Source: an uncultured Mycoplasmatota bacterium (GTDB taxonomy: Bacteria > Bacillota_I > Bacilli_A > RF39 > UBA660). From it: a stretch of 14,487 bases of DNA. The notes beneath the pieces are model-generated. The model saw only the letters and a list, made by a program, of their open reading frames with translations. It did not search any database and was not told the DNA's origin. The stretch covers positions 1 to 14,487 of the forward strand of contig URWD01000029.1 of NCBI GenBank assembly GCA_900551525.1. The letters are read 5' to 3'. Of the stretch, positions 8,018-13,714 are shown piece by piece. Position numbers and translations under genes: made by a program. How positions within the stretch are numbered: position 1 is the stretch's first letter; every line of letters begins with the position of its first letter.

Positions 8018-8468
8018 GTTTATCTTCTCCCCTATAAATTGCATATATAATAAGAATAAATCCTACTACTATCGCAGTATCTGCTAAATTAAATACTGGA
8101 AATTCATATCCACCAATATAAAATTTCAAATAATCAATAACATAACCAAATCTAATTCTATCACACAAGTTGCCTAAAAGTCCCCCATAAACTAGACCAA
8201 ATGCTAAAAGGTTTCTTTTACTTTCTTTAAAACTTTTTTGATATATTATTAAAAATACTAAAGAAATAATAGCAATTACAATTAGTAAAATTCTAGCACC
8301 TTCAAAAGTACTCCATGCAGCACCATCGTTATAAACTTTAGTTAAATAAAAAAATCCCGGAATAATGCTTTTTAAAATTCCATAATAAAATGACTTATCA
8401 ACTATATATTTAATAAGTATATCAAATAAAAAAACAATAATAGCAATAATCAAACTTTTTTTCTTCAT
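7998..8468 (-). CDS. lspA: Lipoprotein signal peptidase (signal peptidase II)
   Basis: 156 residues, normal length, four membrane segments (about 5-23, 60-77, 87-105, 128-145). This aspartic protease cleaves signal peptides of diacylglyceryl-modified prolipoproteins in the membrane. Conserved blocks: YNDGAAWS (46-53), GGLLGNLCDRIRFGYVID (95-112) and FNLADTA (126-132); the catalytic pair is Asp112 and Asp130. No Shine-Dalgarno precedes the ATG; instead an extended -10 sequence sits just upstream (see the promoter at 8475-8483). It is 21 nt behind ylmC, and its end overlaps rluD. Confidence 0.96.
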   Translation of the reverse strand: MKKKSLIIAIIVFLFDILIKYIVDKSFYYGILKSIIPGFFYLTKVYNDGAAWSTFEGARILLIVIAIISLVFLIIYQKSFKESKRNLLAFGLVYGGLLGNLCDRIRFGYVIDYLKFYIGGYEFPVFNLADTAIVVGFILIIYAIYRGEDKHGNKSK

Positions 8469-8474
8469 GCTATT

Positions 8475-8483
8475 ATTGTAACA
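8475..8483 (-). promoter_or_regulatory. Extended -10 promoter that may give a leaderless lspA mRNA
   Basis: The minus strand reads TG-T-TACAAT (TACAAT at 8475-8480) and ends 6 nt before the lspA ATG. Initiation about 7 nt downstream would fall on the A of the start codon. No good -35 is visible, so this is tentative. Confidence 0.35.
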
Positions 8484-8489
8484 TATTTT

Positions 8490-8711
8490 TTACTTATTTA
8501 CTAGTATACAATCAGTACCTATTTTTGTTATATCTGCAAAAGTAAAACTAATTTCACTATTTTTTAGTACTTTTCTAAATAATTTTTTATTCTCAGCAAC
8601 TAGACTTATGACTTTACCTGTACTATCAACCTCAGCATCAACTATTCTCCCTAAATTTATACCAGTTTTTACACTAATTATATCTTTATTTTGAAGTTCA
8701 CTTAAATACAC
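8490..8711 (-). CDS. ylmC: YlmC/YmxH family PRC-barrel protein
   Basis: 73 residues starting with GTG (8709-8711), with GGTGA about 6 nt upstream. The start MYLSELQNKDIISVKTGINL and the pattern GRIVDAEVDSTGKVISLV match the small PRC-barrel proteins YlmC/YmxH found beside sporulation genes. The C-terminal part has the usual ITKIGTDCILV ending. Molecular function is unknown; the family is associated with sporulation. It lies 26 nt after sigG, as in the Bacillus sigG-ylmA-ylmC cluster, with ylmA missing here. Co-transcription with sigG is likely. The single-copy gene could be called ylmC or ymxH; context favours ylmC. Confidence 0.85.
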   Translation of the reverse strand: MYLSELQNKDIISVKTGINLGRIVDAEVDSTGKVISLVAENKKLFRKVLKNSEISFTFADITKIGTDCILVNK

Positions 8712-8737
8712 TTTTGTTCACCACTAAATTATATGCT

Positions 8738-9514
8738 TTATTTAATTAATTTACGAACATTTATAATCGCACTTTTTTCAAGCCTTGAAACTTGGGCTTG
8801 ACTAATTCCCATTTCATCTGCAATCTCCATTTGTGTTTTACCAATCATAAACCTTTGGAGCAATATATCTTTTTCTCTTTCTTTAATTTTTAAAAGCGCT
8901 CTTCTTAAAGATATAATCATATCTTTATCACTATTTTTATCTTTAGTATCAGCAAGTTGGTCAAATAAATAAATGGTATCTCCCCCATCATTATAAATTG
9001 GTTCAAATATTGAAGCCGGGTCTTTCATGGCATCCATAGCATAACCAATTAAATATTCATCAATTCCAAGTTCTTTAGAAATAACTAATGCTGGTGGTTC
9101 GACGCCATAATCACTTATATATTTTTCTTTAAACTTAATAATTTGATAAGCTAAATCTTTTGTACTTCGACTTACCCTAACTGCAGTATTATCTCTGATA
9201 TATCTTTTTATTTCTCCGATAATTAGGGGCACCGCATATGTAGATAACTTAAGGCCATAAGATAAATCAAAATTATCAATTGCTTTAATAAGACCAATAA
9301 CACCAACTTGAAATAAGTCATCTAAATTAACATTACCTTTATTAAAAGTTCTAAGTACACTTAAAACAAGTTTTAAATTGCCATTTATAAGTCTATCTTT
9401 AGCATCTAAATTACCATTTTGATATTCTACAAACAATTTAGTCATTTCTTCATTGCTTAAAACTTCTATTTCACTTGTATTAATACCAGTTATATCAACT
9501 TTATATTTTGCCAT
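8738..9514 (-). CDS. sigG: RNA polymerase sporulation sigma factor SigG
   Basis: 258 residues, full length for sigma-G. The N-terminal KVDITGINTSEIEVLSNEEM mirrors the sigma-G-specific start KVEICGVNTS, which separates it from sigma-F and sigma-B. Region 2 includes DDLFQVGVIGLIKAIDNFD (65-83) and YAVPLIIGEIKRYIRDN (93-109). Region 3 has DPASIFEPIYNDGGD. The region 4 helix-turn-helix is KTQMEIADEMGISQAQVSRL (226-245). Sigma-G directs late forespore transcription, so its intact presence implies an endospore-forming organism despite the reduced, AT-rich genome style. RBS AAAGGAC. It follows a Nudix gene by 43 nt and precedes ylmC. Confidence 0.95.
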   Translation of the reverse strand: MAKYKVDITGINTSEIEVLSNEEMTKLFVEYQNGNLDAKDRLINGNLKLVLSVLRTFNKGNVNLDDLFQVGVIGLIKAIDNFDLSYGLKLSTYAVPLIIGEIKRYIRDNTAVRVSRSTKDLAYQIIKFKEKYISDYGVEPPALVISKELGIDEYLIGYAMDAMKDPASIFEPIYNDGGDTIYLFDQLADTKDKNSDKDMIISLRRALLKIKEREKDILLQRFMIGKTQMEIADEMGISQAQVSRLEKSAIINVRKLIK

Positions 9515-9532
9515 ATTTAAGTCCTTTCCCCT

Positions 9533-9563
9533 TATTTATGGCTTACTTTTTTATAATTTATAC
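9533..9563 (-). promoter_or_regulatory. Possible sigma-F/sigma-G type promoter before sigG
   Basis: The minus strand has GTATA (9559-9563), 16 bp, then GCCATAAATA (9533-9542), close to the forespore pattern GywTA-16-GgnrAnAnTw with a few mismatches in the -10. Transcription would begin near 9526, leaving a very short leader that still carries AAAGGAC. Tentative, because AT-rich DNA gives such matches by chance. Confidence 0.3.
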
Positions 9564-10073
9564 ATTAATCTTGAAAAAACAATCAAGTATTTCTAGCATT
9601 TCTTCTGCTATACCTTCCACATCACCACAAGTATTAATATTATCATTTATTACACATTTAACTATATCAAGAGGCACATATCTTAAACTAAAATTACCAT
9701 CTAACTCTTCATCAGTATAATTTGTATTTTTTAAAATAGGTACTCTATCATCTTTTATTACATAATAATAAATTAATAACTTAGTATTTATTCCATTACT
9801 TGGATAATTTTTAAAATATTTTTTTAAAACTGCAAAAGCCTCTAAATTTTCGGTATCAAAAACAAGACCTGTTTCTTCTTCAAGTTCTCTTTTTAAAGCA
9901 GGAAGTAATGCCTCATTATTTTCCACATGCCCTCCAGGAAATTGATATTCACAAAAAGAATGTCCAAGTAAAATTCTATTATCACTTGTTATAATTAAAG
10001 CTTTAACTCTAGTAATTATATTATTTATCTCTTCTTCACTTATATTGCTTTTATTTTTAACTATTTCTATCAT
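9558..10073 (-). CDS. Nudix hydrolase
   Basis: 171 residues. A complete Nudix box runs from Gly48 to Leu70 (GHVENNE...RELEEETGL, matching Gx5Ex7REUxEExGU with Arg62, Glu63, Glu66 and Gly69). The segment before it, ILLGHSFCEYQFPGGH, is the usual strand leading to the box. The family hydrolyses nucleoside diphosphates linked to another group; the substrate cannot be predicted here. The N-terminal 20 residues and the acidic tail carry no recognised motif. RBS AGAGGTGA 7 nt before the ATG, with its own promoter. It could share a transcript with sigG (43-nt gap), though a housekeeping Nudix gene leading a sporulation operon is not a known arrangement to me. Confidence 0.88.
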   Translation of the reverse strand: MIEIVKNKSNISEEEINNIITRVKALIITSDNRILLGHSFCEYQFPGGHVENNEALLPALKRELEEETGLVFDTENLEAFAVLKKYFKNYPSNGINTKLLIYYYVIKDDRVPILKNTNYTDEELDGNFSLRYVPLDIVKCVINDNINTCGDVEGIAEEMLEILDCFFKINV

Positions 10074-10091
10074 TTTAACTTCACCTCTTCT

Positions 10092-10120
10092 ATTCTACCA
10101 AATATGACAAATTTTTACAA
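10092..10120 (-). promoter_or_regulatory. Promoter of the Nudix gene
   Basis: Minus strand -35 TTGTAA (10115-10120), 17 bp, -10 TAGAAT (10092-10097), then the AGAGGTGA RBS. It is back to back with the plus-strand promoter at 10127-10155. Confidence 0.6.
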
Positions 10121-10126
10121 ATTTTA

Positions 10127-10155
10127 TTGTAATAAATATTAATTTTTGATAATAT
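10127..10155 (+). promoter_or_regulatory. Promoter of the DUF4282-like gene
   Basis: -35 TTGTAA (10127-10132), 17 bp, -10 TAATAT (10150-10155) with an extended TGA-TAATAT context. RBS GAAAGGAG (10163-10170) and ATG 10181 follow. Confidence 0.7.
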
Positions 10156-10180
10156 ATAAATAGAAAGGAGCTTAAAAAAT

Positions 10181-10648
10181 ATGCAAGATTATGATTATTT
10201 ACTTGGTGAAACAACAAATACTGTAAATAAAGTTGCTGGAACTGCAGTATGGACAGTTATAGCATTTATTATAGCTATAGCAGCAGGTATTATGATTTAC
10301 TTTATGTTTGTTAAAGATAATAAACCTGTAAGTGAAAAATTACAAAAACTAAAAGATTTATTAGACTTTAAAACTATGCTTATTGAACCTATTTTAAAAA
10401 TAGTTTACATAATTGCTACAGTATTTATTATTTTGTTCTCATTTGGTTTAATATCACTTAACTTTGTATCATTCTTAATGGTTCTAATACTTGGACCTAT
10501 TGCAATAAGAATTGTTTATGAACTTATGATGATTAATATTATGATTTGGAAAAATACAAAAGAAATAAATGATAATATTAAAGCCAAAAATAATGTATTA
10601 CCAAAAAGTACAAAAACAACTAATAAAGTTGAAAAAGAAGAAAAATAA
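10181..10648 (+). CDS. DUF4282-like membrane protein
   Basis: 155 residues with three predicted membrane segments (about 22-44, 67-91 and 95-117). A cytosolic linker rich in Lys and Asp (45-63) precedes DLLDFKTMLIEPILKIVYII, and the core ends LGPIAIRIVYELMMINIMIW followed by a KEINDNI stretch. This order (D-F, proline, two hydrophobic spans, then R-x-x-x-E-L and an N/I-rich tail) resembles DUF4282 proteins, whose function is unknown. The C-terminal 25 residues are Lys/Thr-rich and likely disordered. It is a single-gene unit with a strong promoter and RBS and a shared terminator, divergent from the Nudix gene and convergent with ffh. The family call is from pattern memory and moderately sure. 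Confidence 0.75.
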   Translation: MQDYDYLLGETTNTVNKVAGTAVWTVIAFIIAIAAGIMIYFMFVKDNKPVSEKLQKLKDLLDFKTMLIEPILKIVYIIATVFIILFSFGLISLNFVSFLMVLILGPIAIRIVYELMMINIMIWKNTKEINDNIKAKNNVLPKSTKTTNKVEKEEK

Positions 10649-10654
10649 TTTGTA

Positions 10655-10686
10655 AAAACCTCATTTCATTTAAGAAACGAGGTTTT
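10655..10686. terminator. Bidirectional terminator between convergent genes
   Basis: An 8-bp stem AAAACCTC/GAGGTTTT (10655-10662 with 10679-10686) is extended by TTTC/GAAA after one mismatch, with a 6-nt loop. A- and T-rich flanks on both sides let it serve the gene ending at 10648 and ffh ending at 10697. Confidence 0.75.
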
Positions 10687-10696
10687 AATTTATTAT

Positions 10697-11995
10697 TTAA
10701 AATGGCATATTTCCACTAGACATTTTCTTCATCATATCTTTCATCATTTCAAATTGTTTTAAAAGTCTATTTACTTCTTCAACACTTCTACCACTACCTT
10801 TAGCAATTCTTTGTTTACGAGATGCTTTTAGTATTTCCGGTTTTTTTCTTTCTTCTGGTGTCATTGACTGAAGTATAGCTTCAACATGTGCTAAATCTTT
10901 TGGATCAATTGAAACATTATTAAGTCCCATTTTACGTGCCTGAGGAAGCATTTTTAAAATATTTTCAAGTGGTCCAAGTTTTTTAATTTGTTTTAAATTA
11001 TTTAAAAAGTCATTTAAATCATAAGTGCCTTTTTTCATTTTTTTAGCTTGCTCTTTGGCTTCATCTTCATCAATTACATCTTCAACTTTGCTAACTATTT
11101 CAAGAATATCTCCCATATCTAGGATACGTTCTGCCATTCTTTCAGGATAAAATTCACTTAACCCATCCATTTTTTCACTAGTACCTACAAACTTAATAGG
11201 TATATGTGTTAAGTGTCTAACTGACAAGGCAACACCACCTTTAGTATTACCATCAAGTTTAGTTAAAATACATCCTGTTAAACTAAGTGCTTCATTAAAT
11301 CCTGTAATAACATTAATAGAATCTTGCCCCATTGAGCCATCTATAACAAGTATTTTTTCATGAGGATGCACAAGACTATCTACATCTTTTAACTCTTGCA
11401 TTAGTTCTTCATCTATTTGAAGTCTACCTGCAGTATCTATTATTATGTAATCATTTTTATTATTGCTTGCATATTCCAAAGCATCACTAACTATTTTAGT
11501 AACAGAAGCATCTTCACTAAATACATCAACATTTAACTCTTTACCAATAGTTTTAAGTTGTTCAACTGCAGCAGGTCTATAAATATCTGCAGCAACAAGT
11601 AATGGATTTTTACTAAATTTCTTTCTTAAATAATTTGCTAGTTTACCAGCAGTTGTAGTTTTTCCACTACCTTGAAGCCCAACAAGCATTAAAATTGTTG
11701 GTTTTTTTAAAGTTTCCAAAGGAACATAATCTCCCCCAAGTAAAGAAACAAGTTCATCTTTAACAATCTTTAAGAAAACTTCATCAGGTTTTAAACTTTT
11801 CCCTACTTCTGCATCAAGGGCTTTTTCTTTAACATCACTAACGAACTCTTTAACAACTTGATAATTAACATCAGCTTCTAAAAGAGCAATTCTAATTTCT
11901 CTAGTTGCATCACTTATATTTTCTTCTGTAATTTTCCCCATGCCTTTAATATTTTTTAAGGCATTACTAATTCTATCTCCCATGTATTCAAACAT
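10697..11995 (-). CDS. ffh: Signal recognition particle protein Ffh (SRP54)
   Basis: 432 residues. The N domain (1-85; SDATREIRIALLEADVN) is followed by the GTPase G domain (about 100-295) with P-loop GLQGSGKTTTAGK (106-118), DTAGR (187-191) and TKLDGNTKGG (245-254), then the methionine-rich M domain (about 320-432; GSGRSVEEVNRLLKQFEMMK), which binds 4.5S/SRP RNA and signal peptides. It targets nascent membrane proteins to FtsY. The segment usually DAMTGQD reads IDGSMGQDSIN (218-228), an unusual change in a conserved GTPase loop; GQD itself is kept. RBS AAGGAAGTGAT supports this start. The Bacillus neighbour ylxM is absent, and ffh has its own promoter. Confidence 0.97.
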   Translation of the reverse strand: MFEYMGDRISNALKNIKGMGKITEENISDATREIRIALLEADVNYQVVKEFVSDVKEKALDAEVGKSLKPDEVFLKIVKDELVSLLGGDYVPLETLKKPTILMLVGLQGSGKTTTAGKLANYLRKKFSKNPLLVAADIYRPAAVEQLKTIGKELNVDVFSEDASVTKIVSDALEYASNNKNDYIIIDTAGRLQIDEELMQELKDVDSLVHPHEKILVIDGSMGQDSINVITGFNEALSLTGCILTKLDGNTKGGVALSVRHLTHIPIKFVGTSEKMDGLSEFYPERMAERILDMGDILEIVSKVEDVIDEDEAKEQAKKMKKGTYDLNDFLNNLKQIKKLGPLENILKMLPQARKMGLNNVSIDPKDLAHVEAILQSMTPEERKKPEILKASRKQRIAKGSGRSVEEVNRLLKQFEMMKDMMKKMSSGNMPF

Positions 11996-12022
11996 ATTAT
12001 CACTTCCTTATGTATATAGAAA

Positions 12023-12051
12023 ATATTACTATAATTTTCATTTAAAATCAA
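12023..12051 (-). promoter_or_regulatory. Promoter of ffh
   Basis: Minus strand -35 TTGATT (12046-12051), 17 bp, -10 TAATAT (12023-12028). The leader to the ATG is about 20 nt and contains AAGGAAGTGAT. Confidence 0.6.
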
Positions 12052-12053
12052 CT

Positions 12054-12119
12054 AATTTCACATTTTTCGAAGGAATGTTAACCCAAAACTTCACTTTTTT
12101 TGAACGAATAATGTTTTAC
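12054..12119 (+). repeat. Imperfect 33-bp tandem duplication upstream of vanY
   Basis: 12054-12086 and 12087-12119 align with 19 of the first 23 positions identical (core TTCACnTTTTTnGAAnGAAT), then diverge. The second copy touches the -35 of the vanY promoter, so the repeats could be regulator sites. They could equally be leftover duplication. Confidence 0.4.
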
Positions 12120-12143
12120 AACTTTTCTTTTAAGTGTTATACT
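12115..12143 (+). promoter_or_regulatory. Promoter of vanY
   Basis: -35 TTTACA (12115-12120), 17 bp, -10 TATACT (12138-12143), both one mismatch from consensus. Transcription should start near 12150, at the edge of the AAGGTGAT RBS, so the leader is only about 11 nt. Confidence 0.7.
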
Positions 12144-12160
12144 TATGACAAGGTGATAAC

Positions 12161-13264
12161 ATGGCAAAGAGAAAAAAGATGAAAAAAGGACCAATTAAAT
12201 TTATACTAGCATTAGTATTTTTAGGTTTAATATTTGGAACTACTTTCTATATTTATCAAAACAAAGGTGATAATGCAGAAAAAGTATCAAGTCAAATAGA
12301 TAAATTAATGTCTAAAAACAATATAAACAAAAATGATTATTCTAAAACTTTAGAATATGTTCTTCTCAATAATATTTATGATGAAAAATATTTAAAGGAA
12401 TACAAAGATATAAAATTTAATAAACAAAGTAATTTTGAAGAAGTACTTACTACTTTTCTTCCCAAAGGTTATTCTGGTAAAGAAATAAATTATATATTTA
12501 ATTTAAGTAATAAAAATATAGAAATATTAAAAAAGCAAGATTACGTTGATATAACAAATTACTATAAATTCAAAAACTTTGATGTCAGCAAAATAAGTAG
12601 ATATAATACTTATAAAGAAAAAGAAAAAGTTAGCTATGAAGATGCTGTAACCAGAGTTAATCTGAAACTAGACTTACCCGTTTATACAGATACAAAAGAA
12701 GTTAAAGATGCTGATAGCTTACTTGTTTTAGTAAACAAATATAATCATTTACCTAAAAATTATAAACCAAAAGATTTAACATATGTTGATGGAGCTTATG
12801 GAAATAAAGTTCCAATGCGCTTAGTCATTAAAGATGGATTTGAAAAGCTTCAAAAAGCTGCTAAAGATGAATTAAATATTAACTTAATGCCCACAACAGC
12901 ATTTCGTGATGAATCATTTCAAACAACATTATACAATAAATATGTTGCTAAAGAAGGAGTAACTAAAGCCGATACTTATTCTGCAAGACCTAGTTATTCG
13001 GAACATCAAACTGGACTTTCAATTGATTTAAAAAATACTGTTCTATCAAATATTAGACTTACAGAAGAAAATTATACATGGCTAGAAAATAATGCTTACA
13101 AATATGGATTTATTATTAGATTTCCAGAAAATAAAGAAAACATAACCCTATATCAATTTGAAAATTGGCATATACGTTATGTTGGCACTGATGCTGCTAA
13201 AATTATTTATGATAATAAATTAACTTTGGAAGAATATATTGATCTATATGAAACTGAATATTAA
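12161..13264 (+). CDS. VanY-type D-alanyl-D-alanine carboxypeptidase (peptidase M15B)
   Basis: 367 residues. A basic start (MAKRKKMKKG) and one membrane segment (about 13-31) anchor the protein with its catalytic domain outside. The middle (40-170) is Lys-rich with no recognised fold. The M15B domain spans about 200-365: TAFRDESFQTTLYN (246-259), SEHQTGLSIDL (280-290) with zinc ligands His282 and Asp289, and FENWHIRYVG (333-342) with catalytic Glu334 and zinc ligand His337. It trims the terminal D-Ala of peptidoglycan stems. Nothing nearby (no vanH/A/X, no two-component pair) suggests glycopeptide resistance; a housekeeping wall or spore-related role is more likely. RBS AAGGTGATAAC sits directly before the ATG. 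Transcribed alone, from its own promoter to its own terminator. Confidence 0.92.
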   Translation: MAKRKKMKKGPIKFILALVFLGLIFGTTFYIYQNKGDNAEKVSSQIDKLMSKNNINKNDYSKTLEYVLLNNIYDEKYLKEYKDIKFNKQSNFEEVLTTFLPKGYSGKEINYIFNLSNKNIEILKKQDYVDITNYYKFKNFDVSKISRYNTYKEKEKVSYEDAVTRVNLKLDLPVYTDTKEVKDADSLLVLVNKYNHLPKNYKPKDLTYVDGAYGNKVPMRLVIKDGFEKLQKAAKDELNINLMPTTAFRDESFQTTLYNKYVAKEGVTKADTYSARPSYSEHQTGLSIDLKNTVLSNIRLTEENYTWLENNAYKYGFIIRFPENKENITLYQFENWHIRYVGTDAAKIIYDNKLTLEEYIDLYETEY

Positions 13265-13281
13265 AATTATTCAGTTTTTTT
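13253..13281 (+). terminator. Intrinsic terminator of vanY
   Basis: A perfect 8-bp stem ACTGAATA/TATTCAGT (13253-13260 with 13268-13275, 7-nt loop) is followed by a run of seven T (13275-13281). The stop codon lies inside the loop and stem. Confidence 0.8.
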
Positions 13282-13372
13282 CAAATTAAGTCGTATTTTA
13301 ACATTTCTTAACAATAGTATCTACATATATACTTTACTACTTCTTCTCTTCTACCATAATAACTTTATAACC

Positions 13373-13474
13373 TTAATCTAACCCCATAATTTTTCTTAGT
13401 TCATTTACCAAAAAACAACATCTTTCTACATCTATTATCCCATATAAAAAGAGATGATTAAATAGTATTGTCAT
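13373..13474 (-). CDS. Possible 33-residue ORF downstream of the surface-protein locus
   Basis: ATG (13472-13474) to TAA gives MTILFNHLFLYGIIDVERCC, then FLVNELRKIMGLD. The frame is open further upstream to a TAG near 13527, without another start. GGGGAG abuts the ATG, too close for a normal RBS. The ORF overlaps the terminator-like hairpin at 13445-13513, which argues against translation. No family recognised. Listed because it is the only open frame in 13282-13530; the rest of that stretch (13282-13370) shows nothing else I can name. Confidence 0.15.
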   Translation of the reverse strand: MTILFNHLFLYGIIDVERCCFLVNELRKIMGLD

Positions 13475-13513
13475 CTCCCCACTGAATTTGGAAGAGCCGA
13501 CTTTATCATCTCT
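13445..13513 (-). terminator. Large terminator-like hairpin downstream of the surface-protein locus
   Basis: On the minus strand AGAGATGAT (13505-13513) pairs with ATCATCTCT (13450-13458), followed by five T (from 13450 to about 13445). The 46-nt loop holds an inner helix, GTC..CTCTTC with GGGGAG..GAC (13470-13501). This could end transcripts of the minus-strand surface gene, or be part of a structured 3' RNA. Confidence 0.5.
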
Positions 13514-13532
13514 CTTTACATGTTTCTAAATA

Positions 13533-13706
13533 TTAAGCAATTATTTTGCACAATTTTGCTTTTTTGTTGATAACTTGACGCCGCTGTCTCTCCTCACACA
13601 AACCGCGAGACTCGGCAGTAGGGTTCTTCCACCACGCCAATTTCTTCACTTCGCATTTATTTTGCACCACGCCTGACCTAGCACGCGGTAGCGCTCTGGC
13701 AGGCAT
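13533..13706 (-). CDS. Putative 57-residue basic protein in the GC-rich block
   Basis: ATG (13704-13706) to TAA. It begins MPARALPRARSGVVQNK and contains AWWKNPTAES and EERQRRQVINKKAK; it has about 15 Lys/Arg and 3 Cys. It starts 8 nt after the stop of the upstream surface gene, with AGGA 6 nt before the ATG, a plausible coupled arrangement. Its first two thirds lie in DNA of about 50% GC while the last 12 codons are AT-rich host-like. The same DNA folds into two strong hairpins (13671-13704 and 13580-13616), so the open frame may be incidental to a structured RNA. I do not recognise a characterised family. Confidence 0.3.
   Translation of the reverse strand: MPARALPRARSGVVQNKCEVKKLAWWKNPTAESRGLCEERQRRQVINKKAKLCKIIA
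13580..13616 (-). ncRNA. Hairpin B of a possible structured 3' RNA
   Basis: On the minus strand GCCG-a-GTCTC (13607-13616) pairs with GAGAC-ag-CGGC (13580-13590): nine G-C-rich pairs with a small asymmetric bulge and a 16-nt loop. No T-tract follows, so it is not a simple terminator. Confidence 0.4.
13671..13704 (-). ncRNA. Hairpin A just after the surface-gene stop
   Basis: On the minus strand GCCTG-CC-ag-AGCGC (13704-13691) pairs with GTGCT-a-GG-t-CAGGC (13684-13671) around a 6-nt loop: 12 pairs, one of them G-U. The wobble pair forms only in minus-strand RNA, so the structure favours a function in the minus-strand transcript. DGR targets often carry a hairpin right after the variable region. 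Confidence 0.4.
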
Positions 13707-13714
13707 GTCCGATC

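Noticed and set aside
8018..8044. Upstream ATG for rluD
   Set aside because: The in-frame ATG at 8017 has a good RBS and matches the usual family N-terminus.
11940..12182. 80-codon plus-strand frame across the ffh-vanY gap
   Set aside because: It spans both promoters and the tandem repeat, starts inside ffh antisense, and its repeated NFTFFE peptides simply reflect the DNA repeat.
12161..13264. VanY as part of a glycopeptide resistance cluster
   Set aside because: No vanS/R, vanH, ligase or vanX genes adjoin it; a stand-alone carboxypeptidase is common in Firmicutes.
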